The notes below the pieces were generated by a model that saw only the letters and a program-made list of their open reading frames with translations, made no database searches and was not told where the DNA came from. A stretch of DNA of 64,000 nt from Candidatus Sulfopaludibacter sp. SbA3. GTDB lineage: Bacteria > Pseudomonadota > Alphaproteobacteria > Caulobacterales > Hyphomonadaceae. Numbering within the stretch: the stretch's first letter is position 1; each line of letters starts with the position of its first letter. Where the stretch lies: assembly GCA_945913285.1 (NCBI GenBank), contig CAMEDD010000007.1, forward strand, positions 1-64,000. The letters are read 5' to 3'. The translations under genes were made by a program, and so were the position numbers. Below, one piece after another: positions 50,127 to 59,553 of the stretch.

Positions 50127-51008
50127 TCAGATGTTTACGCCGGCACGGCGCAGCGCCGCGTCGATCTGCGCGCGTGCCTCGGTATCCGGCGGCGTGATCG
50201 GCAGGCGAACCTCGTCCGTACACAAACCCATCCGCGACAGCGCATACTTCGCCGGCCCCGGCGACGGCGAAGAGAACATCGCACGGTGCAGCAGCACAAG
50301 CCGCTGGTTGATTGCCCGGGCAGTTTCGAGGTCGCCGTCATCAAACGCGGCATGCATCGCGGCGCAGGCCTCCGGCAACACGTTCGCGGTCACCGAGATA
50401 CACCCGGCCCCGCCCATGGCGCGGTGGCCCAGCGCGCTCGAATCCTCGCCCGAGAGCTGGATGAATTGCTCGTCCGGCCCGATCAGGTGCTGATGCAGCG
50501 CCACGCGCTCCATCTCGTCGCTCGCATCCTTGATGCCGATGATGTTTGGCAGCGCGGCCAGCGCCGCGACCGTCGGCGGCATCAAATCGACAATCGTGCG
50601 CCCGGGCACATTGTAGAGGAAGATGGGCAGCGCGACGGCGTCATTGATCGCCTTGAAGTGCGCAAAGAGGCCCGACTGATTCGGCTTGTTGTAATAGGGG
50701 CAGACGACCAGCGCCGCGTCCGCGCCCACCGCCTTGGCATGGCGCACGAGGTCGATGGCCTCGTCCGTCGCGTTGGAGCCGGCCCCCGCGATCACCGGCA
50801 CCCGGCCGGCCGCCACTTCAACGCAAAGCGAGACGACCGCCTTGTGCTCCTCGGTCGAGAGCGTTGAGGTCTCTCCGGTTGTGCCAACTGGCACCAGCGC
50901 CGCCGAGCCGCCCAAAATCTGGCGCTCGACCAGCGCGGCAAACGCCTCTTTATCCACCGCTCCGTTCCGGAACGGCGTGACGAGCGCGGGAATGGAGCCA
51001 GAGAACAT
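50127..51008 (-). CDS. dapA: 4-hydroxy-tetrahydrodipicolinate synthase
   Basis: A 293-residue enzyme of lysine and diaminopimelate synthesis that condenses aspartate semialdehyde with pyruvate. Motifs: [12 protein letters not shown] near residue 41, [21 protein letters not shown] with the catalytic Tyr, and [11 protein letters not shown] with the Schiff-base Lys near residue 161. Length is standard. The ATG at 51008 begins [13 protein letters not shown], the usual start. The frame continues far upstream in low-quality sequence, which was rejected. It is divergent from the lytic transglycosylase, linking peptidoglycan precursor supply with wall turnover. Confidence 0.97.
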   Translation of the reverse strand: MFSGSIPALVTPFRNGAVDKEAFAALVERQILGGSAALVPVGTTGETSTLSTEEHKAVVSLCVEVAAGRVPVIAGAGSNATDEAIDLVRHAKAVGADAALVVCPYYNKPNQSGLFAHFKAINDAVALPIFLYNVPGRTIVDLMPPTVAALAALPNIIGIKDASDEMERVALHQHLIGPDEQFIQLSGEDSSALGHRAMGGAGCISVTANVLPEACAAMHAAFDDGDLETARAINQRLVLLHRAMFSSPSPGPAKYALSRMGLCTDEVRLPITPPDTEARAQIDAALRRAGVNI

Positions 51009-51119
51009 CTTAATCTTGCCAGTTTTACGGGAATAGGTTTCAGGAAATTGTGGGAAAGGCGTGCTAGGCTGCTGAGCTTGGATTGTCACGCTTCGGCACG
51101 GAAATAAACATAGGCGGCC

Positions 51120-53255
51120 ATGACACTTACCCGGAATTTCGTAGTTTTTGTGTCGCTCGCGGCGCTGCTGTCGGGCAGCGCGGTGCCTGGTACGCCCGAG
51201 ACCCCCAGCCTTAAGCCGGGCGCCGTCCAACCGATGCCGGTCCAGCCCGCGCCAGCAGCCCCCGTCCTTCCGGCCGCGCAGCCCGCCGTGCCGCCGGGCG
51301 TGCAACCTGTCTCGCCCGCGCCCGCCCTGCCTGCCATCGGCCCGGTCCTTGCCCCCAGCTCGGGCAACGTCCTGTACCTGCGCCGCGCCATCTCTGCCGC
51401 CAATACGGGCCAATGGGCAGAACTGTCGGCCCTGCAATATGCAGCGCCCGATCCAGCCCTGAAAAACCTGATCATGTGGATGCGCGCCAGCGAAGGCGTG
51501 CCCGGGATGAGCTTCGACGAACTCGATCTGGCGCTGACCCTGCTGGAGGGCTGGCCGCAAACCTCCAAAATGCGCCAGCGCGCCGAAGAGATCATCGAGA
51601 TGTCCGCGCTCGACGCCAAGGCGCGCATCGCCTGGCTTGACAAGTCCGGTCCGCAGACCGGCGCGGGCAAGGTGGCCCTCGCCAACGCCTTGCGCGATAC
51701 AGGCGACCGGGTCCGCTCGGACACCGTCATCAAGGACGTCTGGCGCAACCACTCGCTGGACGGCGAACTGCAGCGGATCGTGCTGGCCCGTTACGGCCAG
51801 TCCCTAAGCCAGGATGACCACCGCGCCCGCGTCGATCTCCTGCTCTGGAGCGGCCAGACGAGCCTCGCCGAAAACCTGAAGCCGCAACTGGCCGCAGATC
51901 ATCGCAAGCTCGTCGATGCGCGCATCGGCGTCTCGCGGCGCGCCAAGAATGTCGACGCGCTGATCGCCGCCGTCCCGGCTCACCTTCAAGCCCACCCGGG
52001 CCTTCTTTATGAGCGCGCAAAATGGCGCCGCCAGAAGAAGGTCGAAGGCGGATCGGACCTCCTGCGCAAGATCAACGGCAAGGACGTGCCCGCCGCCGGC
52101 CGCGGCAAGCTCTGGGATGAGCGCGCGATTGTCATCCGTGACGAGATCAAGGTGCGAAAGTACAACGTCGCCTACCAGCTGGCCGCGCCGCACGGCATGA
52201 GCAGCGGCGCGGACTTTGCGGACGCTGAATGGCTGGCCGGCTGGATTGCGCTGCGCCTCAACGGCGATGCAACCCGCGGCCTCGGCCATTTCGAAACCTT
52301 CACGGCCGGTGTCTGGAGCCCGGTCAGTGTCGCACGCGGCTATTACTGGACCGGCCGGGCACGTGATGCCCTCGGCCAGTCCGAGCCGGCCGCGACCGCC
52401 TATAGCGCCGCCGCCACCCACAAGTTCACTTATTATGGCCAGCTCGCGTCCGAGCGGGCTGGCGACAATGCGATCAATCTCGGTGCAGCGCCTGTTCCGA
52501 CTGCGCAAGATCAGGCCCGGTTCAACGCGATGCCTGTCGTGCAGGCCATGCGCCTGCTCGGTGAAGCGGGCGAGACGGAGAGCTTGCGCAACTTCGCCTT
52601 CTTCCTCGATGACCAGCTGACCCTGCCGGTCGATTACGAAATGCTCTCGGCACTGACGAATGCCTACACCTCGCCGGATGTCGGCGTGCGGGTCGGCAAG
52701 GCGGGCCTGCAGAAGGGCATCGTCGCCCCTGGCGCTGCCTACCCTGTGCTGAGCCCTGCGATCTCCCGCAAGCCGAATGTCGAGCGGGCCTTCGTGCTCG
52801 CCATCACGCGCCAGGAAAGCGAGTTCAATCCCAAGGCCACCAGCCGGGTCGGCGCGCGCGGCCTGATGCAGTTCATGCCCGCCACCGCCAAGGCCGAGGC
52901 CCGCCTGCGCGGCATGCCTTACCAGCAATCCTGGCTGACAGACGATCCCGGCTACAACATGACGCTGGGCGGCCTGCACCTCGACACGCTGCTCAGCCAG
53001 TTCGGCGGCAGCTACATCATGACGGCCGCGGCCTACAATGCCGGCCCTTCCCGCCCCAACCAATGGGCGCGCGATTACGGCGATCCGCGCACGGGCCAGA
53101 TCGACCCGATCGACTGGGTTGAATTCGTGCCCTTTTCCGAGACGCGCAACTACATCCAGCGCGTGCTCGAGAACATTCAGGTCTATCGTCACCGCATCAC
53201 CGGCGAACCCGCCGATGCCCGCCTCGGCGAAGACCTGAAACGCGGGCGGAAGTAA
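51120..53255 (+). CDS. Soluble lytic murein transglycosylase (Slt70-like)
   Basis: A 711-residue periplasmic enzyme cleaving peptidoglycan to 1,6-anhydromuropeptides. It starts with a signal peptide ([20 protein letters not shown]), then a Pro/Ala-rich linker (residues 25-75), a long helical superhelical domain, and a C-terminal SLT domain. The catalytic Glu lies in [20 protein letters not shown] at about residue 568, followed by [16 protein letters not shown] and [13 protein letters not shown]. Domain order matches Slt70, with an added proline-rich N-terminal linker. It is divergent from dapA, a gene order seen elsewhere in alphaproteobacteria. Confidence 0.93.
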   Translation: MTLTRNFVVFVSLAALLSGSAVPGTPETPSLKPGAVQPMPVQPAPAAPVLPAAQPAVPPGVQPVSPAPALPAIGPVLAPSSGNVLYLRRAISAANTGQWAELSALQYAAPDPALKNLIMWMRASEGVPGMSFDELDLALTLLEGWPQTSKMRQRAEEIIEMSALDAKARIAWLDKSGPQTGAGKVALANALRDTGDRVRSDTVIKDVWRNHSLDGELQRIVLARYGQSLSQDDHRARVDLLLWSGQTSLAENLKPQLAADHRKLVDARIGVSRRAKNVDALIAAVPAHLQAHPGLLYERAKWRRQKKVEGGSDLLRKINGKDVPAAGRGKLWDERAIVIRDEIKVRKYNVAYQLAAPHGMSSGADFADAEWLAGWIALRLNGDATRGLGHFETFTAGVWSPVSVARGYYWTGRARDALGQSEPAATAYSAAATHKFTYYGQLASERAGDNAINLGAAPVPTAQDQARFNAMPVVQAMRLLGEAGETESLRNFAFFLDDQLTLPVDYEMLSALTNAYTSPDVGVRVGKAGLQKGIVAPGAAYPVLSPAISRKPNVERAFVLAITRQESEFNPKATSRVGARGLMQFMPATAKAEARLRGMPYQQSWLTDDPGYNMTLGGLHLDTLLSQFGGSYIMTAAAYNAGPSRPNQWARDYGDPRTGQIDPIDWVEFVPFSETRNYIQRVLENIQVYRHRITGEPADARLGEDLKRGRK

Positions 53256-53343
53256 CAGGACACTTTACGGCGGCTCTTCGGTCCGGCGCTTGCGCCGTGA
53301 CGGTCACAATGCTGTGTGCACGGGAAGCTGAGGGAGAGTACCG

Positions 53344-54600
53344 GTGGCGTTGATGAATTCACTCGCGGTGCGGGTCCTGATTGCGCTCGTGCTGGGCCTC
53401 GGCCTCGGCACGGCCCTGAACCAGGGCGGCGCGGTGCCCGGCTGGCTGGCTTCTTCCTCCGAAGCGATCGGCTCGCTGTGGCTCGGTTTCCTGCAGATGA
53501 CCGTGATCCCGCTGGTCTTCGCGCTTCTGGTGGTCGGCGTGGCGGCGGTGTCGAATGCACTGTCGGCGGGCAAGCTCACTGCGAGGGCGCTCGCCGTGTT
53601 CACCGCGCTGCTCGTCGGCGCCATCGTGGTCACTTTTCTGGGCGTCGGCGGCGCGCTGACGGCGCTCCCGGTGGATGCCAACAGCGCGCGCGTGCTCGTC
53701 GCAGGCGCAACCGGCGGCGAAGTGGCGCCCCCGCAGGCCATCGAGTTCGGCGCCTGGCTGAAATCGCTCGCGCCGTCGAACCCCGTGGCGGCCGCCGCCG
53801 GCAATGCCGTGCTGCCTCTCGTCATTTTCGCGCTCTTCTTCGCCTTCGCCGTCACGCAACTCCCCGCCGCGCAGCGCGCATTCCTGGTGCAGCTGTTCGA
53901 GTCGGTCGCGGGCGCCATGATCATCATCGTCAAATGGGTGCTGCTCGCCGCGCCGCTCGGCGTCTTCGCGCTTGCCCTCACGCTCGGCCTGCGCAGCGGG
54001 CTCGGCTCCACCGGCGCGCTGTTTCACTACGTCCTTCTTGTTTCGGCGGCCTGCATCGCCGTTGTGCTGGTCTGCTATCTGCTCGCCGCCTTGTTCGGCC
54101 GCGCCGGTCCCTTGCGCTTCGCCCGGGCGATTGCCCCCGCGCAGGTCGTCGCCTTCTCCACGCAGTCCTCGCTCGGCACCCTGCCGGTGATGGTCGAGAT
54201 CGCGCGCAAGTCGCTCGGCGTGCCGGAACATGTCGCGGGCCTTGTCCTGCCGCTCGCCGTGGCGGTATTCCGTCTGACCAGCCCGGTCGCCAACCTCGCC
54301 GTGGTCCTCTTCATCTGCCACGTCTCCGGCATCGAGCCGACCCTGCCGCAGATGGTCGCGGCCGGCCTCGTCGCGTTTGCCGTGTCGATCTCCTCGGTTG
54401 GCCTTCCGGGCCAGGTCAGCTTCTTCGTCTCGGTCGCCCCGATCTGCTTCGCCCTCGGCGCGCCGATCGACCTCCTTCCTCTGCTGCTCGCCGTCGAAGT
54501 CATCCCCGACATCTTCCGCACCGTCGGCAACGTCACGGCGGACCTTACGGTGACCGCGATCCTTGGGCGGGAGGAGGACGGGGAGAAAGAAGCCGCCTAA
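53344..54600 (+). CDS. Dicarboxylate/amino acid:cation symporter (DAACS)
   Basis: A 418-residue membrane transporter of the GltP/DctA/SstT family. About eight segments and two re-entrant loops are visible: LGLGLGTALNQGG near the N-terminus, IVKWVLLAAPLGVFALALTL, AFSTQSSLGTLPVMVEIARK (first re-entrant hairpin) and LTSPVANLAVVLFICHVSG before the second, with SSVGLPGQVSFFVSVAP. The serine-rich motif STQSSLGTLP is the substrate-binding hairpin. GTG at 53344 has AGGGAGAG upstream; an ATG three codons later is possible. Substrate could be glutamate, aspartate or a dicarboxylate. Confidence 0.92.
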   Translation: MALMNSLAVRVLIALVLGLGLGTALNQGGAVPGWLASSSEAIGSLWLGFLQMTVIPLVFALLVVGVAAVSNALSAGKLTARALAVFTALLVGAIVVTFLGVGGALTALPVDANSARVLVAGATGGEVAPPQAIEFGAWLKSLAPSNPVAAAAGNAVLPLVIFALFFAFAVTQLPAAQRAFLVQLFESVAGAMIIIVKWVLLAAPLGVFALALTLGLRSGLGSTGALFHYVLLVSAACIAVVLVCYLLAALFGRAGPLRFARAIAPAQVVAFSTQSSLGTLPVMVEIARKSLGVPEHVAGLVLPLAVAVFRLTSPVANLAVVLFICHVSGIEPTLPQMVAAGLVAFAVSISSVGLPGQVSFFVSVAPICFALGAPIDLLPLLLAVEVIPDIFRTVGNVTADLTVTAILGREEDGEKEAA

Positions 54601-54708
54601 GCCCCTTCCCACCCCACCCCCACCTCGTTAGGCTCACGCCCAAACAGTCCATAAGTCGGGCGGACCTATGGAGCCTTTTGTGGACGGGTTATGGACAGGG
54701 AACGGGCG

Positions 54709-56142
54709 ATGAAAACATCCTTCAAGGCAGCGCTTATGGCGGGCGGCTTGGCTCTGCTGGCGGCTTGTGATCCGCAGACGGGTGCAGGACCCGCGGCCCC
54801 GGTCGATGGCAGCGGCGATGCGTCGGTCGCCGCCATCGCCGGCATGCCGGAAGGCCCGCTGCGCACGGCGGATGCTGCACTCGTCACCCTGTACCAGCAG
54901 CTGCACGCCGCGCCGGAGCTGTCCTTCAAGGAAGCCAAGACCGCCGCCCTGCTCGCGGATGAGCTGAAAGCGCTGGGCTTTACGGTCACCGAAGGCCTCG
55001 GCGACGCCTGGGTGAAAGAGAAATCGACGAAGGATCACGGCGAAGTGCGCGAGGGCGTCGGCGGCTACGGCGTGGTCGGCGTGTTCGAGAACGGCCCCGG
55101 CCCGGTCGTCCTGATCCGGGCCGACATGGACGCGCTTCCTGTGCCCGAGAACACAAGCTTTCCGTTTGCGTCTAAGGTTCTGTCGGAAACCTGGACCGGC
55201 GTTGAAAGCCCGGTGATGCATGCCTGCGGGCACGATATCCACATGACCGTCTGGGTCGGCACCGCGCGCCGCCTGATCGCGGAGAAGTCCAAGTGGAAGG
55301 GCACCCTGATCATGATTGCTCAGCCCGCGGAGGAAATCGGCCTCGGCGCGCAGGCGATGCTGGCCGACGGTCTCTACTCGAAATTCCCGAAGCCGGACTT
55401 CAACATCGCACTACACGTCTCGGCCGGCGCGCCTGCAGGCACGGTGGCCTACTCGTCCGGCTTCGCGCTGGCGAACGTCGACTCGGTGGATATCAAGGTC
55501 AAGGGCATCGGCGGCCACGGCGCCTATCCGCATACGACGGTTGATCCGGTCCTGGTGGCGAGCCACATCGTCGTCGCGTTGCAGAGCCTCGTCTCGCGCA
55601 ATGTGAACCCGCTCGATTCCGCGGTCGTCACCGTCGGCTCGTTCAAGGCGGGCGCCAAGCACAACATCATTCCGGACGAAGCCGAACTGCTTATCACCGT
55701 GCGCTCCTACGAGGACAAGACGCGCCAGATGCTGCTCGACAACATCAAGCGCATCGCCGAAGGCCAGGCCGCGGCGTTCGGCGCGCCTGCGCCTGAAATC
55801 TCGGTGGAGAGCGACTTCACACCTGCGACCTATAACGATCCGGTCCTCACCGATCGCGCCATGAAGGCGGTGGCGAAGGAACTCGGCGACGCGAACGTGC
55901 GCGCTGTGCCGCCGGTCATGGGCGGCGAGGATTTCAGCCAGTTCGCCCGCACCGAGGAGAAGGTCCCCGGCCTGATCTTCTGGCTCGGCGCCGTTGAGCC
56001 AGGCAAGTATGCGGCCTCGCAGACCGACGGCATGCCGCTGCCCTCCCTCCACTCGCCGCTGTTCGAGCCGGACTATGACCCCGCCATCGCGACCGGCGTG
56101 GACGCGATGACCAGCGCGGTGATGGAGCTGTTTGACGATTGA
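54709..56142 (+). CDS. M20 family amidohydrolase/peptidase, lipoprotein
   Basis: A 477-residue metal-dependent amidohydrolase of the M20D branch (IAA-amino acid hydrolase/carboxypeptidase-like). The lipoprotein signal MKTSFKAALMAGGLALLAAC places it in the envelope. Metal ligands appear in MHACGHDIHMTVWVGTA, AQPAEEIGLGAQAML and the final SLHSPLFEPDYD; the dimerisation domain is the GGHGAYPHTTVDPVLVASHI part. DMDALPV precedes the first ligands. GGGAACG lies before the ATG at 54709. Exported members release amino acids from amide conjugates; the natural substrate is unknown. The S41 protein gene follows on the same strand. Confidence 0.92.
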   Translation: MKTSFKAALMAGGLALLAACDPQTGAGPAAPVDGSGDASVAAIAGMPEGPLRTADAALVTLYQQLHAAPELSFKEAKTAALLADELKALGFTVTEGLGDAWVKEKSTKDHGEVREGVGGYGVVGVFENGPGPVVLIRADMDALPVPENTSFPFASKVLSETWTGVESPVMHACGHDIHMTVWVGTARRLIAEKSKWKGTLIMIAQPAEEIGLGAQAMLADGLYSKFPKPDFNIALHVSAGAPAGTVAYSSGFALANVDSVDIKVKGIGGHGAYPHTTVDPVLVASHIVVALQSLVSRNVNPLDSAVVTVGSFKAGAKHNIIPDEAELLITVRSYEDKTRQMLLDNIKRIAEGQAAAFGAPAPEISVESDFTPATYNDPVLTDRAMKAVAKELGDANVRAVPPVMGGEDFSQFARTEEKVPGLIFWLGAVEPGKYAASQTDGMPLPSLHSPLFEPDYDPAIATGVDAMTSAVMELFDD

Positions 56143-56194
56143 TGCTGGTAGTCCACGCCGCAGCTCGGTTCGGGAAAGCAAAGGGCGAGGGCAG

Positions 56195-57649
56195 ATGCTG
56201 ACGCGGCGGGACTTGATGGCGGCAGGCGCAGCCGGGGCGATCGGCCTCGCGGGAGGCTGCGCATCGACGGCGGATTCCGCGCGCGGCAAAGCGCTGGCCT
56301 CCGATATCCGATTGCTTCGCCGCGCCTACACGACGCTGCATCCCGGGCTCTATCGCTACAACTCAGAACGGGACATCGACCGCCTGTTCAACCGGCTTGA
56401 GGATGACTGGGCGAAGGGACCGGCGCTGCCCCAGGCCTACCTGTCACTCTCCCGGAGGCTTGCCGAGATCCGTTGCGGCCATTCCTATGCAAACGTCTAC
56501 AATCAGTCGGCTGCGGTGAGGGAGGCTGTCTTCGCGGGGCCCGGCAAGCTGCCCTTTCTGTTCACCTTCATCGACGGCCGGATGGTCGTTGCTGACCCTC
56601 AGGGCACGGAGGGACTGGCGCGCGGCGATACAATCCTTCATATTGACGGCCGCCGGTCCGCAAAGGTGCTCCAAGCGCTGCTTCCCTTTGCGCGGGCCGA
56701 CGGAAACAATACGGCCAAGCGCGTCGCCCTGCTCGGCGTCTCCGGGATCGACAAGTACGAAACCTTCGATGTGTTTCACGGCCTTGTATACGGCCGCAGC
56801 GACAGCTTTGCCCTGAAGGTCATGTCTCCGGACGGCGCTGTGCAGGACGTTCGCACGGCGTCGATCACCCTCGACGAGCGGCACGCGCGCATGACCACGG
56901 CGCAAGAGGATGGACCTGCGTTTACGCACCGTTTCGAGGCGGGCGGCATCTGCGTACTCACGATGCCGGGCTGGGCGCTCTACAACTCAGACTGGGACTG
57001 GAAAGGGTATATCGGCGGCGTGTTCCAGGAGATGGCGGACCGGAAATCCCCGGCACTGATCGTTGACCTGCGCGGCAATGAAGGCGGGCTCGATTGCGGC
57101 GACGAAATCCTCGCGCGCCTGATCGATGCAGACCTTCCGCGCACCGCCTATGAGCGCCGTGTGCGCTACCAGAAAACACCGCCGGACCTCGATCCCTATC
57201 TCGACACCTGGGACAATTCCTTCCGCGACTATTCGGCCGACACCGAGCCCCTGGGCGACGGATTTTTCCGCCTGATCGAAAAGGATGGCGAGAGCCGCGC
57301 ACCGATCACGCCGAAAGGGCCGCGCTTCACCGGCAAGCTCGCCGTACTGATCGACGCCTCGAACAGCTCGGCCACGTTCCAGTTTGCAAACCTCGTCAAG
57401 GCGAACCGCCTCGGCACCCTTATCGGCGAGACGACCGGCGGCAGCCAGCGCGGCATCAATGGCGGCGCCTTCTTCTTCCTTCGCCTCCCGGCAAGCGGCC
57501 TGGAAGCTGACCTGCCGCTGATCGGCACCTTTCCGCTTGAGCCCAGACCCGACGCCGGCATCACACCCGACCTTTACGCCGCGCCCACCCCCGCAAGCCT
57601 CGCCTCCGGCGCCGACCCCGTAATGGCGGCGGCACTAGCAGCGATTTGA
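56195..57649 (+). CDS. S41 family peptidase-like lipoprotein
   Basis: A 484-residue exported protein of the S41 (C-terminal processing peptidase/tricorn-like) family. The start MLTRRDLMAAGAAGAIGLAG is a twin-arginine signal ending in a lipobox (AGGC). Residues 60-200 hold a PDZ-like region (GDTILHIDGRRSAKVLQALL). The peptidase core shows IVDLRGNEGGLDCGDEIL, VLIDASNSSATFQFANLVK with the candidate nucleophile Ser in NSSATFQ, and LIGETTGGSQRGINGG. Length fits S41 proteins. It is 52 bases downstream of the M20 gene, so both could digest envelope peptides together. Confidence 0.85.
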   Translation: MLTRRDLMAAGAAGAIGLAGGCASTADSARGKALASDIRLLRRAYTTLHPGLYRYNSERDIDRLFNRLEDDWAKGPALPQAYLSLSRRLAEIRCGHSYANVYNQSAAVREAVFAGPGKLPFLFTFIDGRMVVADPQGTEGLARGDTILHIDGRRSAKVLQALLPFARADGNNTAKRVALLGVSGIDKYETFDVFHGLVYGRSDSFALKVMSPDGAVQDVRTASITLDERHARMTTAQEDGPAFTHRFEAGGICVLTMPGWALYNSDWDWKGYIGGVFQEMADRKSPALIVDLRGNEGGLDCGDEILARLIDADLPRTAYERRVRYQKTPPDLDPYLDTWDNSFRDYSADTEPLGDGFFRLIEKDGESRAPITPKGPRFTGKLAVLIDASNSSATFQFANLVKANRLGTLIGETTGGSQRGINGGAFFFLRLPASGLEADLPLIGTFPLEPRPDAGITPDLYAAPTPASLASGADPVMAAALAAI

Positions 57650-57820
57650 AATCGCAGCCCCAATCGTGGCGGAAAAGTGGCGGAGACTTGCCTTGGGGCT
57701 GTTTTCGCTCTAGCTTGGCTTTTGCTCAGAGTGCGCAAAAGTAACATCGCTGTCACGAACGAGCCCTGATCCCCTGCGTTTGAAGGCTGGCCCCTTGAAA
57801 CGCGCAAGATCCGGCCTAAC

Positions 57821-57841
57821 TTATACTCAAATCGAGCATAA
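57821..57841. promoter_or_regulatory. Palindrome resembling the NadQ operator, upstream of nadA
   Basis: TTATACTCAAATCGAGCATAA reads nearly the same on both strands (TTATRCTC-RAWTY-GAGYATAA). It is 24 bases before the nadA ATG, within the promoter region. It resembles, from memory, the operator of NadQ, the NUDIX-HTH repressor of nadABC in alphaproteobacteria. No nadQ gene is in the window. The 215-base gap holds nothing else I recognise. Confidence 0.65.
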
Positions 57842-57864
57842 CGGCTCGGTGATGGAGGATTATC

Positions 57865-59007
57865 ATGGCGCGTCTCATTGATGCCGGCCCCGGCTGCCCC
57901 ACCCCGACCCCTCTGCGCGGCAAGTCCGCCGCCGAGGCGCGCGGCCTCGTCTATGATGTTGCTGTGAAGGCCGAGACCGACGCGCTCTATCCGCTGGTCG
58001 CTGATTTCGTCACGCCAATGGAATGGCCGGCGATTGCGCCGCTCGTCGCCGGGATCAACCGGCTGAAGCGCGCCAAAAACGCCGTTATCCTGGCGCACAA
58101 TTACATGACGCCCGACATTTTCAGCCTTGTCGGCGATTTCCGGGGCGACAGCCTTCAGCTGGCACGCGAAGCGGCAGCGACCGACGCCGACATCATCATC
58201 CAGGCCGGCGTGCACTTCATGGCGGAGACCTCCAAGATCCTCGCGCCGGAGAAGACCGTGCTGATCCCCGACACGCGCGCGGGGTGTTCGCTCGCCGCCT
58301 CGATCACAGGCGCCGACGTGCGCCTGATCAAGCAGAAGTTCCCTGACTATCCGATCGTCACGTATGTGAACTGCACGGCCGACGTGAAGGCCGAGTGCCA
58401 CATCACCTGCACAAGCTCCAACGCGGCGCAGGTTGTCGAACACATCGCCAGAGAATGGGGCTCGGACACCGTGATCCTGGTGCCGGACCAGTACCTGGCG
58501 AAGAACGTGGCCGCGCAGACGGGCATCCGCATCCTGACCTGGCCGGGCGCGTGCGAAGTACATGAGCAGTTTTCGGGTGAAGACGTGCGCCAGCTGCGCG
58601 AGGCGCATCCGGGCGTGATCATCCTTGCACACCCCGAATGCCCGCCGGACGTGTTGCAGGAAGCCGACTTTGCCGGCTCGACTTCGGCCCTCTCGAACTA
58701 CGTGACCGAGAAACAGCCCAGCAAGGTCGTGCTGCTGACGGAATGCTCGATGAGCGACAACGTCGCCGCCGAGAACCCGAACGTGAACTTCATCCGTCCC
58801 TGCAATCTCTGCCCCCACATGAAGCGCATCACGCTCGAGAACATTTATGACTGCCTCGTGAGCGGCAAGCATGAAGTGACCATTCCGGAGGATGTGCGCC
58901 TGCGGGCAAAAGCGGCGCTGGAGGCCATGCTGGCCCTGCCGCGCATGGAACGGCCCCTGTCGTTCAAGACCGGTCAGGTGCCGATGGAGCTGGAATACGC
59001 CCTGTGA
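57865..59007 (+). CDS. nadA: Quinolinate synthase NadA
   Basis: A 380-residue iron-sulfur enzyme that condenses iminoaspartate with dihydroxyacetone phosphate to make quinolinate. The three-fold repeat is visible: AVILAHNYMTPDIF near residue 73, RAGCSLAASITGADVRLIKQ, and LTECSMSDNVAAENP. Cluster ligands lie among CTADVKAECHITC, HPECPPDVLQEA and CNLCPHMKRI. The start ATG at 57865 follows GGAGG and the NadQ-like palindrome. Length fits NadA. It leads a co-directional series with an exported protein, nadB and nadC. Confidence 0.97.
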   Translation: MARLIDAGPGCPTPTPLRGKSAAEARGLVYDVAVKAETDALYPLVADFVTPMEWPAIAPLVAGINRLKRAKNAVILAHNYMTPDIFSLVGDFRGDSLQLAREAAATDADIIIQAGVHFMAETSKILAPEKTVLIPDTRAGCSLAASITGADVRLIKQKFPDYPIVTYVNCTADVKAECHITCTSSNAAQVVEHIAREWGSDTVILVPDQYLAKNVAAQTGIRILTWPGACEVHEQFSGEDVRQLREAHPGVIILAHPECPPDVLQEADFAGSTSALSNYVTEKQPSKVVLLTECSMSDNVAAENPNVNFIRPCNLCPHMKRITLENIYDCLVSGKHEVTIPEDVRLRAKAALEAMLALPRMERPLSFKTGQVPMELEYAL

Positions 59008-59075
59008 TTCAGACGGCTTGCCAAGGCAAGGTCGAAGCAGTGAAGTCAAACGGACCCGAACCCGAGGAGGCGTCC

Positions 59076-59546
59076 ATGTCGAACTACCTGAAGCCCATTT
59101 TCGGATTGATGTTCCTGGCGCTGGCGGTGAGCTTTCCGGCGAGCGCATCCAAGGGGAAGCCGGAAACGGACAAATCTGACGTGCTCGGCAACTGGAGTTT
59201 CCAGACACGGCCTTACCGCGAAGGCCAGTGCGTGATGACCGGCACGATGAGCCTTTCTCCGCATCCGGACGAAGGCCGCTACGCCTGCGAGCTGACCGCC
59301 GTGGAGATGTGCTCCATGTGGGGCCGCTCCGTCGTGCGCCAGTCCTGCGAGGCGACGCGTTTCGGTAACCAGGTCTCTATCCGCTCGACGATCGAAGAGA
59401 TGCTGGAAAGCAAGATGCCCGAGATGGTCTATGTGCCGGACAATTTCACCCTGACGATCCAGAGCCCTGAGCGGATGTTCGGTGCGCTGGTGTCTGCCGT
59501 CACCGCGCCGGCAGAGTTCCGCCGCGCGAATAACGGGATATCCTGA
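59076..59546 (+). CDS. Exported protein within the NAD biosynthesis operon
   Basis: A 156-residue protein with a signal peptide (MSNYLKPIFGLMFLALAVSF) and clean SD GAGGAGG. The mature part has four cysteines (GQCVMTG, YACELTA, EMCSMWG, RQSCEAT), pointing to two disulfides in the periplasm, and a beta-rich pattern such as LGNWSFQTRPYREGQCVMTG. I do not recognise the family. It sits 68 bases after nadA and 7 bases before nadB, so it is almost certainly in the same transcript, although nicotinate synthesis is cytosolic. It may be a passenger gene. Its codon use looks like its neighbours. Confidence 0.7.
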   Translation: MSNYLKPIFGLMFLALAVSFPASASKGKPETDKSDVLGNWSFQTRPYREGQCVMTGTMSLSPHPDEGRYACELTAVEMCSMWGRSVVRQSCEATRFGNQVSIRSTIEEMLESKMPEMVYVPDNFTLTIQSPERMFGALVSAVTAPAEFRRANNGIS

Positions 59547-59553
59547 TCCGCCG

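Noticed and set aside
57574-59208. A 544-codon frame antisense to nadA
   Set aside because: Shadow of a high-GC gene; the nadA motifs are unambiguous on the plus strand.
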